Assembly (NCBI GenBank): GCA_021850955.1
Contig: JAJZKH010000006.1
Location: forward strand, 1 to 15,827
Source of the DNA: Microcaldota archaeon
GTDB taxonomy: Archaea; Micrarchaeota; Micrarchaeia; Micrarchaeales; CABMGC01
Direction: 5' to 3'
Length of the DNA stretch: 15,827 nt
Position 1 is the stretch's first letter, and every line of letters starts with the position of its first letter. The position numbers and the translations under genes are program-made. The notes below the pieces were generated by a model that searched no databases, was not told the origin of the DNA, and saw only the letters and a list, made by a program, of their open reading frames with translations. Positions 8,289 through 14,905 of this stretch are shown here, piece after piece.

Positions 8289-9499
8289 TGATTGTTAGGG
8301 ATAAATGTGTGATTTGCGGAAGCAAAAATTTGTATAATGCTTTAAATCTAGGGCTAATGCCTAGCTCTAATGATCTGCCAACAGTAGAAAATTTAGAAAA
8401 AGTACATGAATACGAACTTAAATATTATATGTGCCAAGATTGTGGTCTATTTCAGCTTCTAGAAATAGCAGATAGGTCAGATTTGTTTGATAATTATTTG
8501 TATCTAACTGGGGTAAACAAAGAGCTAGTAGAGCATTTTAGGGAGTTATACCATAATGTTGCCGCACAGATGTCAAAGAGAGATTTTGCTATAGTAATTG
8601 GTTCTAATGATGGTACAGAAGTAGAACTCCTGCGTAATGAGGGTGGGTTTAAAAGCGTTATTGGGATAGAACCTGCGAAAAACATTGCAGCTAAGGCCAA
8701 TTCTTTAGGTAGGACTACAATAAATACTTTCTTTACTTTTGATGTGAGTAATAATGTAGTTAAAAAATATGGCAAAGCAGATTTGGTAGTTGCAAATAAC
8801 GTTTTTGCTCACATACCTGATCCCAGAGATATGCTAAACGGTATGAAAAATCTAATAAATCCAAATGGTAAAATAATCATAGAGGTACATTGGCTTAAAA
8901 GCATAGTTGAAAAGTTAGAGTTTGAAACTTTATATGCAGAGCACTACTATGTTTGGACCGTAAAAGCAATGAATATCCTGGCTAATCAATGTGGGCTCAA
9001 ATTGATAAATGTCCTATATATGCCACAACAACATGGAGGCTCATTGCGCTTTACTCTTTCAGAGTCCGGTGAGAATGACTTAAAACTCATGAAAGATGAA
9101 GAAATGTCCGGTCTATATGAGAAATCCACGATGGATTTACTGCAAAAACGTGCAGAAGATAGAAAGAACAGCCTAAATGGTCTTATAGCAAAGTTAAATG
9201 CAAATAGCAAACGTATTGCCATATGGTCTGTGCCTGCGAAAGTTCCGACACTAATAAACTACTGCGGATTAACAAAGAAAGATATTGTATGTGCGTATGA
9301 AGTTGCCGACAGCAAAATAGGTAGGTATATACCAAAAGCTAACATACCAATAAAAAATGAAGACTCATTAAAAACAGATATGCCGGATTATCTAATAATC
9401 GGTGCATGGAACTATATGGATTTTGCTATAAAAAAACTTAAATGGTACACAGATGCTGGTGGTAAATTGATAAATCCTCTAACCGCTGAAGTGCTATGA
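8288..9499 (+). CDS. Sugar C-methyltransferase (TylC3/NovU/TcaB9-type, three-domain)
   Basis: All three domains of the nucleotide-sugar C-methyltransferase family are present in 403 residues. An N-terminal zinc-binding domain has Cys7, Cys10, Cys49 and Cys52 (CVIC...CQDC). A SAM-binding core has VIGSNDGTE (103-111), IGIEP (126-130) and NVFAHIPDP (171-179). A C-terminal Rossmann-like domain includes IAIWSVPAK (310-318) and YLIIGAWNY (368-376). The family's catalytic region is recognisable: LYAEHYYVWT (215-224) keeps the Y-x-E-H pattern and QHGGSLR (248-254) follows. Known members methylate C3 or C5 of 4-keto-deoxy nucleotide sugars on the way to branched-chain sugars such as mycarose or noviose. 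Two SDR genes follow directly, one RmlB-like, which would supply the keto-sugar. The start overlaps the previous stop by 1 nt. Position of methylation is not determinable. Confidence 0.88.
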   Translation: MIVRDKCVICGSKNLYNALNLGLMPSSNDLPTVENLEKVHEYELKYYMCQDCGLFQLLEIADRSDLFDNYLYLTGVNKELVEHFRELYHNVAAQMSKRDFAIVIGSNDGTEVELLRNEGGFKSVIGIEPAKNIAAKANSLGRTTINTFFTFDVSNNVVKKYGKADLVVANNVFAHIPDPRDMLNGMKNLINPNGKIIIEVHWLKSIVEKLEFETLYAEHYYVWTVKAMNILANQCGLKLINVLYMPQQHGGSLRFTLSESGENDLKLMKDEEMSGLYEKSTMDLLQKRAEDRKNSLNGLIAKLNANSKRIAIWSVPAKVPTLINYCGLTKKDIVCAYEVADSKIGRYIPKANIPIKNEDSLKTDMPDYLIIGAWNYMDFAIKKLKWYTDAGGKLINPLTAEVL

Positions 9500-9511
9500 A
9501 GTGTGATGGAA

Positions 9512-10480
9512 ATGAAATTATTGATTACTGGCGTAAAGGGATTCTTAGCAACAAATATGGTAAACTATTACATCAATAATTCAGATTATGATGTACTCGG
9601 TGTAGTTAACAGCACTTCTAATAAAATAGAAGAGCGCATTATTAGTAATTTAAAAAAACAAAACAAAACGTTTAACTATGTATTATGTAATCTTACAAAT
9701 AATATCAGACTAAAAGGTATATTAGACAAAGAAAGCCCAGACATGATAATCAACTGTGCTTCACAATCAGAAGTCATAAAGAGCTTCGATCAACCATATG
9801 AATTTTTAAAATCAAATCTAGAATGTGTATTCAACATCTTAGAATGGCTTAGGTATGCAAAAACTGGGGCAAAATTTGTCCAACTTAGCACAGAAGCTGT
9901 TTTTGGGCAAGGCGATGATTTGAAACATGATGAAAATAGCCCATTGCAACCTAAAAATCTTTATTCTGCCAGTAAGGCAGCGGCAGAGCACTACGTGAGT
10001 GCATACAATTCCTGTTTTGGTTTAAATACAAAAATAGTTAGACCCGTAAATAACTTTGGGCCATATCAAAATCCAAACAAGCTAATAGCAAAAACAATAA
10101 TAAATTGCATAAAAAATTTACCTTTCGAACTCCATAAAGAAGAAAAACCAGCTAGAAGGTTTTGGCTCTACGTAGATGATACAATACGCGCAATAGATTA
10201 TGTGGTTAAGTATGGCCGAGATAATGTCTATAATATCTCGCCTGATGAGGGACTTACTACCGAAGAAGCTATAAAAAAAATTCTGGCTGTGATGAAATCC
10301 GAAACCCTACTTCAAGGTTATTCAGAAACAAGGAGAAAAGACTCTGAGCATTACTTTTTAGATAACGCAAGAATAAAAGAACTTGGTTGGTCTCCAAAAT
10401 ACTCCTTCGAAGAAGGCATAGAGAAGACTATAAATTGGTTTAAGGAAAATAATTTCTGGTATGAACAACTAAACTGGTGA
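9512..10480 (+). CDS. Extended SDR NAD(P)-dependent sugar epimerase/reductase, dehydratase residues lost
   Basis: The protein has 322 residues from ATG 9512. GTG 9503 and ATG 9506 are alternatives, but the GTGAT at 9503-9507 and alignment with the next gene's MKILITG start favour 9512. The N-terminal nucleotide motif is TGVKGFLATN (6-15), with Ala instead of the third Gly. The catalytic Tyr151-SAS-Lys155 is present. Where RmlB-type dehydratases have STDEVYG, this protein has STEAVFG (126-132), so both acid residues of the 4,6-dehydratase step are changed (Asp to Glu, Glu to Ala). The RmlB-type AAExxVxRS region is also altered, to CASQSEVIKS (82-91). It is therefore probably not a 4,6-dehydratase; a 4-reductase or an epimerase acting on the partner's keto-sugar is more likely. 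It is a tandem paralogue of the next gene. Confidence 0.82.
   Translation: MKLLITGVKGFLATNMVNYYINNSDYDVLGVVNSTSNKIEERIISNLKKQNKTFNYVLCNLTNNIRLKGILDKESPDMIINCASQSEVIKSFDQPYEFLKSNLECVFNILEWLRYAKTGAKFVQLSTEAVFGQGDDLKHDENSPLQPKNLYSASKAAAEHYVSAYNSCFGLNTKIVRPVNNFGPYQNPNKLIAKTIINCIKNLPFELHKEEKPARRFWLYVDDTIRAIDYVVKYGRDNVYNISPDEGLTTEEAIKKILAVMKSETLLQGYSETRRKDSEHYFLDNARIKELGWSPKYSFEEGIEKTINWFKENNFWYEQLNW
10376..10439 (+). repeat. Near-identical repeat copy 1, 3' end of first SDR gene
   Basis: This 64-nt segment matches 11346-11409 with two differences; the first 47 nt (10376-10422) are identical. It encodes KELGWSPKYSFEEGIEKT and the residues just after it. Confidence 0.85.
10476..10480 (+). promoter_or_regulatory. 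Shine-Dalgarno site supporting a TTG start
   Basis: GGTGA overlaps the stop of the first SDR gene and lies 4 nt before TTG 10485. The encoded MKILITG matches the first SDR's MKLLITG, supporting the rare start codon. Confidence 0.5.
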
Positions 10481-10484
10481 AAAC

Positions 10485-11444
10485 TTGAAGATATTAATTA
10501 CGGGAGTTAATGGTTTTATAGCAACGAATTTGGTAGACTACTACCTTAATAACACAGATTATGAGGTTATAGGTTTATCAAAAAATACTCACGCCACTTA
10601 TGCGAACAATCACATACAAAATCTCGTAAAACAAAACGAAAAATTCAAGTTCATATTCTGTGATATTAATGATGTGAATAGGCTATTCACTATATTAAAT
10701 CAAGAAAACCCTGACCAGATAATTCATCTAGCTGCAGAAGCTGATGTGAGCAGAAGTTTTGAATATGCTGGCGACTTTTTGCAAACAAACGTTTATGGTT
10801 CATTTAATATACTAGAATGGGTACGTAGAAATAAAGACACTAGAATGCTCCATTTTAGTACTGATGAAGTATTCGGAGAACCAGATCACAAAAGCAAAGA
10901 AAACGAACGCCTCCACCCAAAAAATCCATATTCCTCAAGCAAGGCTTCGATTGAAGAGTTTATACGTGCATATAATTCATCTTTCGATACAAATGTCCAA
11001 ATGGTTAGGCCCGTAAATAACTTTGGGCCATATCAAGGAACAAATAGGTTAATAGCAAAGACTATCCTGCGCTGTATAGGAAATGAATCTTTTTATCTCT
11101 TTGCAGAAACACAGAAGCACAAGCGTTGGTGGATATACACAGAAGATACTTGCAGCGCTGTAGATTTCATCATAAAAAAAGGAGAAAAGCAAGGCATTTA
11201 TAATATAACCTCTGAAACAGAAATGGGTGTCGAAGAGACAGTATTTAAAATCCTTGATATATTCGGAAAACGTAATTTGTTTAAAGGCTATACCGAAGTT
11301 AGGCCAAAGGACGATGAGAATTACGCACTAAATGGAGAAAAGCTTAAAGAACTTGGTTGGTCTCCAAAATACTCCTTCGAAGAAGGCATAGAAAAGACTA
11401 TAGATTGGTATAAACAAAACCTTTCGTGGTTTACAAAAAAGTAA
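10485..11444 (+). CDS. RmlB-like nucleotide-sugar 4,6-dehydratase (extended SDR)
   Basis: This 319-residue protein starts at TTG. Its nucleotide motif is TGVNGFIATN (6-15), again with Ala for the third Gly. It keeps the dehydratase signatures: LAAEADVSRSF (82-92), STDEVFG (125-131, with catalytic Asp127 and Glu128), Tyr149-SSS-Lys153, RPVNNFGPYQ (175-184), and the RmlB-like tail KELGWSPKYSFEEGIEKT (288-305). The expected reaction is NAD-dependent conversion of an NDP-hexose to the 4-keto-6-deoxy sugar; whether the carrier is dTDP, UDP or another cannot be told. It would feed the upstream C-methyltransferase and the paralogous SDR. It is the last gene of the operon, and no strong terminator follows. 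The 3' end is nearly identical at DNA level to that of its neighbour, pointing to duplication with later gene conversion. Confidence 0.85.
   Translation: MKILITGVNGFIATNLVDYYLNNTDYEVIGLSKNTHATYANNHIQNLVKQNEKFKFIFCDINDVNRLFTILNQENPDQIIHLAAEADVSRSFEYAGDFLQTNVYGSFNILEWVRRNKDTRMLHFSTDEVFGEPDHKSKENERLHPKNPYSSSKASIEEFIRAYNSSFDTNVQMVRPVNNFGPYQGTNRLIAKTILRCIGNESFYLFAETQKHKRWWIYTEDTCSAVDFIIKKGEKQGIYNITSETEMGVEETVFKILDIFGKRNLFKGYTEVRPKDDENYALNGEKLKELGWSPKYSFEEGIEKTIDWYKQNLSWFTKK
11346..11409 (+). repeat. Near-identical repeat copy 2, 3' end of second SDR gene
   Basis: This is the partner of 10376-10439, at an offset of 970 nt. A further 27-nt identical stretch joins 10043-10069 and 11010-11036, encoding PVNNFGPYQ. 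Confidence 0.85.
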
Positions 11445-11692
11445 TAAGCCATAAAATAATTTTAAATACCTACTACTTATATCTTCACCAATACTATAAT
11501 TAGTAATAATTCGTTATATTAATTATCTAATAATATCCTATGTTCTTATCTGCATGGGAGCAATACAATTAAACTGTAGGGCTATATCACTAAAGATAGT
11601 CTTAAGTACATTTACATCCTGCTATCTAATACAAGCGATGCTATAACCTTTAGGTCAGATAGAGAGTCATTTTCTTTATGCGGATTCATCAA
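11445..11692. other. AT-rich gap between convergent genes
   Basis: This stretch lies between the operon end and the 3' end of the minus-strand GT2. A TATA-like TTTTAAATAC occurs at 11461-11470, with no gene behind it. I see no coding region, no clear hairpin terminator and no RNA gene. Confidence 0.5.
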
Positions 11693-12727
11693 CTAACTTT
11701 TACTTTTTATGTATGCATTTATTCTTTTATTATTTAACCTCCTAAAAGTTTTTGGAGAAATCAAGTATAATATAACTTGTAACCCCTGTAATAATGCAAT
11801 TTTTGGCAAAGATAAAAAAAACGGTTCAAAATTTTTAATGTAGTTAATTAAAACTTTTATCCTATAGTTTTTATATCTCATGCTAAAATAATAATCTATT
11901 TTAAATCGCCTATAGCAGAATAAGAAGTACTTTTTACTAATGTTAATATTATTTTTAGAATTAGTTTTAATCAGTATATTGCAAATTTTTATAACTTCTC
12001 GCATTTTCCTATTTCTTTTTTTAATGCTCAAATTATAATTATCTAATGAATTAGAATCTGATTCATGTAACCTATACAATGTTAATCTTTTATAAGTCAA
12101 AAAAATGTCACCGAGGGTAAAAAGGGAGATCAAATAAATAAAGAAATCATGGGTTCCTGCTTTTTTAAGCTGTTTAGAGAATTTAAGTATTACATCTTTT
12201 TTTATGCATGTACAACTTGGAAATTGTGCTGGATACAACACTTCGGCTTTAATCAACTTAACTAAATTTCTATCCTCTGGTTTTAATAATAATTCATATC
12301 CAACCTCATATTTGTTCAGACCCCTTTTAAATTTATTTCCATTATTGTCAATAAAAATCGGGTAGTTATGAACGTATATTAACTTTCTGTTGTTTACAAA
12401 ACATCTATTAATATACTCTAATTTATCATTTGTAAATAAATCATCGTCTTCCAATAAACATATGACTTCTCCTTTTGCATATTTTAGAGCATCGACTAAT
12501 TGTAGCCCCAAGTTACCTCGCTTAAAGAAAACGAGCCTGCCATCATGGCTTTCAACATATGAATCTATTTCTTTATCTTTGAAATTTTTTGTTACTATTA
12601 TTTCGTATTCGTTTCTGCCTAGTGTTTGATTCATTGCAGACTTAAATGCATCAAGCAGATACTCTTTTCTACCATATGCAGTAATAATCACTGTTATAAA
12701 AGGGCTATTGTGCTTTATGTGCTCCAT
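11693..12727 (-). CDS. GT2 family glycosyltransferase
   Basis: This 344-residue protein has the GT2 opening ITVIITAYGR (11-20), the metal-binding EDDD (93-96), THDFF (192-196) and YRLHESDSNS (218-227). The last is a motif common near the end of the GT2 catalytic domain. The first acidic pair typical of GT2 is replaced by VTKNFKD (45-51), which is unusual. The C-terminal 110 residues are strongly basic, rich in Lys, Arg and Tyr, with a hydrophobic stretch about 302-322 suggesting membrane contact. It is transcribed opposite to the main operon and on the same strand as the GT75 gene. A TATA-like run at 12744-12754 sits about 22 nt from the ATG, which would give a leaderless or nearly leaderless message. 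Donor and acceptor are unknown. Confidence 0.85.
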   Translation of the reverse strand: MEHIKHNSPFITVIITAYGRKEYLLDAFKSAMNQTLGRNEYEIIVTKNFKDKEIDSYVESHDGRLVFFKRGNLGLQLVDALKYAKGEVICLLEDDDLFTNDKLEYINRCFVNNRKLIYVHNYPIFIDNNGNKFKRGLNKYEVGYELLLKPEDRNLVKLIKAEVLYPAQFPSCTCIKKDVILKFSKQLKKAGTHDFFIYLISLFTLGDIFLTYKRLTLYRLHESDSNSLDNYNLSIKKRNRKMREVIKICNILIKTNSKNNINISKKYFLFCYRRFKIDYYFSMRYKNYRIKVLINYIKNFEPFFLSLPKIALLQGLQVILYLISPKTFRRLNNKRINAYIKSKS

Positions 12728-12743
12728 ATAATCAACATACTCG

Positions 12744-12754
12744 TATATTAAAAA
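12744..12754 (-). promoter_or_regulatory. Probable TATA box of the minus-strand GT2 gene
   Basis: Read on the minus strand, TTTTTAATATA is centred about 22 nt before the ATG at 12727. This is near the spacing for a leaderless archaeal transcript. No Shine-Dalgarno-like sequence is seen. Confidence 0.35.
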
Positions 12755-12853
12755 TTTTACTAATGCTATAAGTAGTTTAAAAATATACCTATTCCCATAA
12801 AAGTGTTATTGACTACAGTGTTGTCGAGCTTTTGCATTACCTGATATCATCCA

Positions 12854-12869
12854 TTTATAATTTAAATAC
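12854..12869 (+). promoter_or_regulatory. Archaeal promoter for the 55-codon ORF
   Basis: TTTATAATTTAAATAC includes the strong TTTAAATAC box. The expected transcription start near 12890 would leave a leader of about 24 nt with GGTGA (12903-12907) placed 6 nt before GTG 12914. Confidence 0.42.
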
Positions 12870-12913
12870 TTTTAATGTGACCTATAAAAATAAAAAGATG
12901 TTGGTGAAAGAAA

Positions 12914-13081
12914 GTGGCAGTACAATTCCAGCATATTATATTTGTCACTAATAGAGGTAGAAAAACTTCAAGAAGAATATTAAAAAACAGGACATTTTGT
13001 GACGACTTAATCTTGCTGTTTAACCCAAACAATACATCAAGCTTGAGATTAAAAGGGAGAGAGGTCATCCGAATCTATTAA
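12914..13081 (+). CDS. Small ORF of unknown function (55 residues), possibly a truncated gene
   Basis: The GTG start has a GGTGA ribosome binding site 6 nt upstream and a good TATA box about 50 nt upstream, so the ORF looks expressed although it is only 55 residues. The product begins MAVQFQHIIFVTNRGRK and continues with TFCDDLILLFNPNN (about 28-41), then a short basic end. It is basic, with no membrane helix. The pattern of a beta-strand, small/Asn-rich turn, then DDLILLFNPN weakly recalls the N-terminus of sialyltransferase-like glycosyltransferases (GNGPS...DxVIRFN). It could be the surviving N-terminus of such a gene, a genuine small protein, or noise. It lies on the opposite strand to both neighbours. 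Confidence 0.38.
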   Translation: MAVQFQHIIFVTNRGRKTSRRILKNRTFCDDLILLFNPNNTSSLRLKGREVIRIY

Positions 13082-13134
13082 ATTTGTAGAAAATAATTGA
13101 TCCATATTTAGATATGTAGCGTTTGACCTTAAAA

Positions 13135-14238
13135 TTATCTTATTTTATTCAATGCTTCAATCCACATTTCTAAATGCCCACCGCAATACTTTATGAACTC
13201 ATAGTTCGAACTCTTTAAGCTAGTTGCTATCTCGGATATAATTTCAAATTGATTTTTAGATCCTATTTTTGTATTTTCGACAATTTTATATAAGACTTCA
13301 TTTGCCTCTAAACCAGCAGCCTCTGATACTAAATCTTTGAATGTACTCCTTGGTGCTTTGTTGTGCTGACATAAAGGCTTTCCATTAACTATTCTATAAC
13401 CAAATATATCTATAAATTTCTTTGCAACAATCCCAGACCATATGTCATCAAATCTATCTACTTTCCAAGGATTGTCACCCATTTTATACTGGTAAAACGC
13501 AGGTATAACATCTCTTCTAAAAGCAAGATTCATTGAACAAACAGTAACATAATCACCTATTGCAACAGTGAAGTTCTCTCCGTAATCATCTATAGAAAGT
13601 CTTGTTCTGGCCTGCCCATTTAAGTCTCCATCTTGAAGTATTCTTATGGCATCTAAATCGGGTATATTGGTCCAAAGCCCCTGTGAAAATCCAACTTTTT
13701 CTATTTCTACTCTCTTCGAGCTTATTTTTTCATTAGTTACGCAGTACGGATAACCTCTTGGATAAAGATGGTGTTTTTCAAAACTGTGATGTAAAACATT
13801 AACAAAACCTTTATCACTTGAATACTCGGTTATTTTGCCTTTGTAATTGAGATTCTTTATATGGTCTCCAAAAAAATCAAAATCTTTAACTGGCAAAGTA
13901 TCATCGTCTATAGTAAAGCCATACTTGTAATCATTTGCCCAAATATATAGTAGTGCAAAACTTTCTTCTGCCCTGCTCCTTTTTGGTATTAATTCTGCAT
14001 ATCTTGAGAGCCCCATTTCCGCAAGCATTTTGTCCCTATCCTGCTGATTCAAAACTTGAGCATGTATGCCATGTTGGGCAAATATTTTTTTATACTCTAA
14101 TTTATCTACAAAATCTTCAGTCAAAACCATAAATTCAAGTTTAGACAAATCGAAGGAGTGCTCTTTTGCATTATTTATGTAAGCCTCTATAAATTCAGGG
14201 TTACGTATGGTGGGCAATATTACTAAAGAATTATCCAT
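13135..14238 (-). CDS. GT75 / reversibly glycosylated polypeptide family (UDP-arabinopyranose mutase-like)
   Basis: This 367-residue protein matches the plant UDP-arabinopyranose mutase (RGP/UAM) family across its length. VILPTIRNPEF (6-16) comes first, and the metal and nucleotide site is FTIDDDTLP (108-116). LYPRGYPYCV (158-167) includes Arg161, which aligns with the arginine that is reversibly glycosylated in plant UAM (LYPRGFPFS). FSQGLWTNIPDLDA (184-197) corresponds to the SHGLWLNIPDYDA signature, CSMNLAF (234-240) to CGMNLAF, and RFDDIWSG (262-269) to RYDDMWAG. Plant members convert UDP-arabinopyranose to UDP-arabinofuranose in the cytosol. The same reaction, or a related ring contraction or transfer, is plausible here. 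It is soluble. A TATA-like AT-rich run lies at about 14250-14275. It is monocistronic by context and likely serves the neighbouring glycan genes. Confidence 0.85.
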   Translation of the reverse strand: MDNSLVILPTIRNPEFIEAYINNAKEHSFDLSKLEFMVLTEDFVDKLEYKKIFAQHGIHAQVLNQQDRDKMLAEMGLSRYAELIPKRSRAEESFALLYIWANDYKYGFTIDDDTLPVKDFDFFGDHIKNLNYKGKITEYSSDKGFVNVLHHSFEKHHLYPRGYPYCVTNEKISSKRVEIEKVGFSQGLWTNIPDLDAIRILQDGDLNGQARTRLSIDDYGENFTVAIGDYVTVCSMNLAFRRDVIPAFYQYKMGDNPWKVDRFDDIWSGIVAKKFIDIFGYRIVNGKPLCQHNKAPRSTFKDLVSEAAGLEANEVLYKIVENTKIGSKNQFEIISEIATSLKSSNYEFIKYCGGHLEMWIEALNKIR

Positions 14239-14809
14239 AGTTACACGTGTTTATATTAATACTTTTGATAATAAATCATATCACTTTCTATAAAGATGTA
14301 TGTTCTTAAATTATTCACACTAATTTTTATACTCTGATTTATAATATTTGTTTAATCATGTTAAATTGCCGCTAGCTCTTTTCAAGATTCTTCTTTAAAC
14401 ATAAAACTATACAAGAAACATCTCTATATTTTCTATTTCTAAATTGGCAGATGCATTTTGGTGGCGTGTTAGTAAATTAGAATCATTCGCTTTCTATCCT
14501 ATTCTTTAAATTTAAACAGAAATAGACATATTCTATCTGTATTCATTTAAACTTTTTCAGATCAAAATCTCGTGGTTCTAGCAAAACCAAATACCCCAAA
14601 CTAATTTAAGATAACATAATAATATCAAATCTTTCTACTATACTAATTAAAGTTATTAACCTGCTCTTTACTTCGCTGTGTGTTTTCAAACTTGTACTTT
14701 TATATTTTATGATTAATTTTTACCTTAATAATGACTAATCTCTTAAACCATCTTATTCGATGAGGTTACTTTATCTTTTGACTTGTTTAATTTGATATTC
14801 TTAATAACA

Positions 14810-14822
14810 ATCCTGTAAGGAT
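14810..14822. promoter_or_regulatory. Short palindrome upstream of promoter, possible operator
   Basis: ATCCTGTAAGGAT is an inverted repeat with 5-nt arms and a 3-nt centre. It lies 10 nt upstream of the TATA-like box at 14833. Position fits a regulator-binding site, but such short palindromes occur by chance. Confidence 0.25.
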
Positions 14823-14832
14823 AAGGGGAATC

Positions 14833-14840
14833 TTTAAATG
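14833..14840 (+). promoter_or_regulatory. Upstream TATA-box candidate of the methyltransferase gene
   Basis: TTTAAATG follows a purine-rich AGGGGAA that could act as a BRE. It would give a leader of about 45 nt, which lacks any Shine-Dalgarno-like sequence. Confidence 0.35.
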
Positions 14841-14875
14841 CATAGCAGAGCTGCATTGCGAAATTGCAGAAAAGG

Positions 14876-14883
14876 CTTATAAT
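14876..14883 (+). promoter_or_regulatory. Proximal TATA box giving a leaderless transcript
   Basis: CTTATAAT is centred about 27 nt before the ATG at 14906. That is the spacing for transcription starting at or next to the start codon. The absence of a ribosome binding site agrees with a leaderless message. Confidence 0.45.
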
Positions 14884-14905
14884 GCTTCCATGCGCGTATT
14901 GAACC

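Larger units (their letters stand above)
12728..13134. other. Intergenic region between two minus-strand genes, holding a small plus-strand ORF
   Basis: This 407-nt gap contains the promoter of the GT2 gene, a divergent plus-strand promoter at 12854-12869, and a 55-codon ORF (12914-13081). The last 50 nt are AT-rich, with no visible feature. Confidence 0.6.
14239..14905. other. Long AT-rich intergenic region, right edge of the island
   Basis: This 667-nt gap lies between the GT75 gene and the methyltransferase. About 14265-14800 is about 30% G+C, with stops in all frames I followed and no RNA gene. From about 14820 the composition rises towards that of the following gene. The last 100 nt carry a short palindrome and two candidate promoters for the methyltransferase. 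An ORF on the minus strand across 14743-14940 overlaps that promoter and start, and looks spurious. Confidence 0.6.

Noticed and set aside
11445..11692. Hairpin terminator between the convergent genes
   Set aside because: Only AT-rich short complementarities were seen; none has a stable stem followed by a T run.
12862..13068. 68-residue minus-strand ORF opposite the 55-codon ORF
   Set aside because: No ribosome binding site or promoter fits it, whereas the plus strand has both in register.
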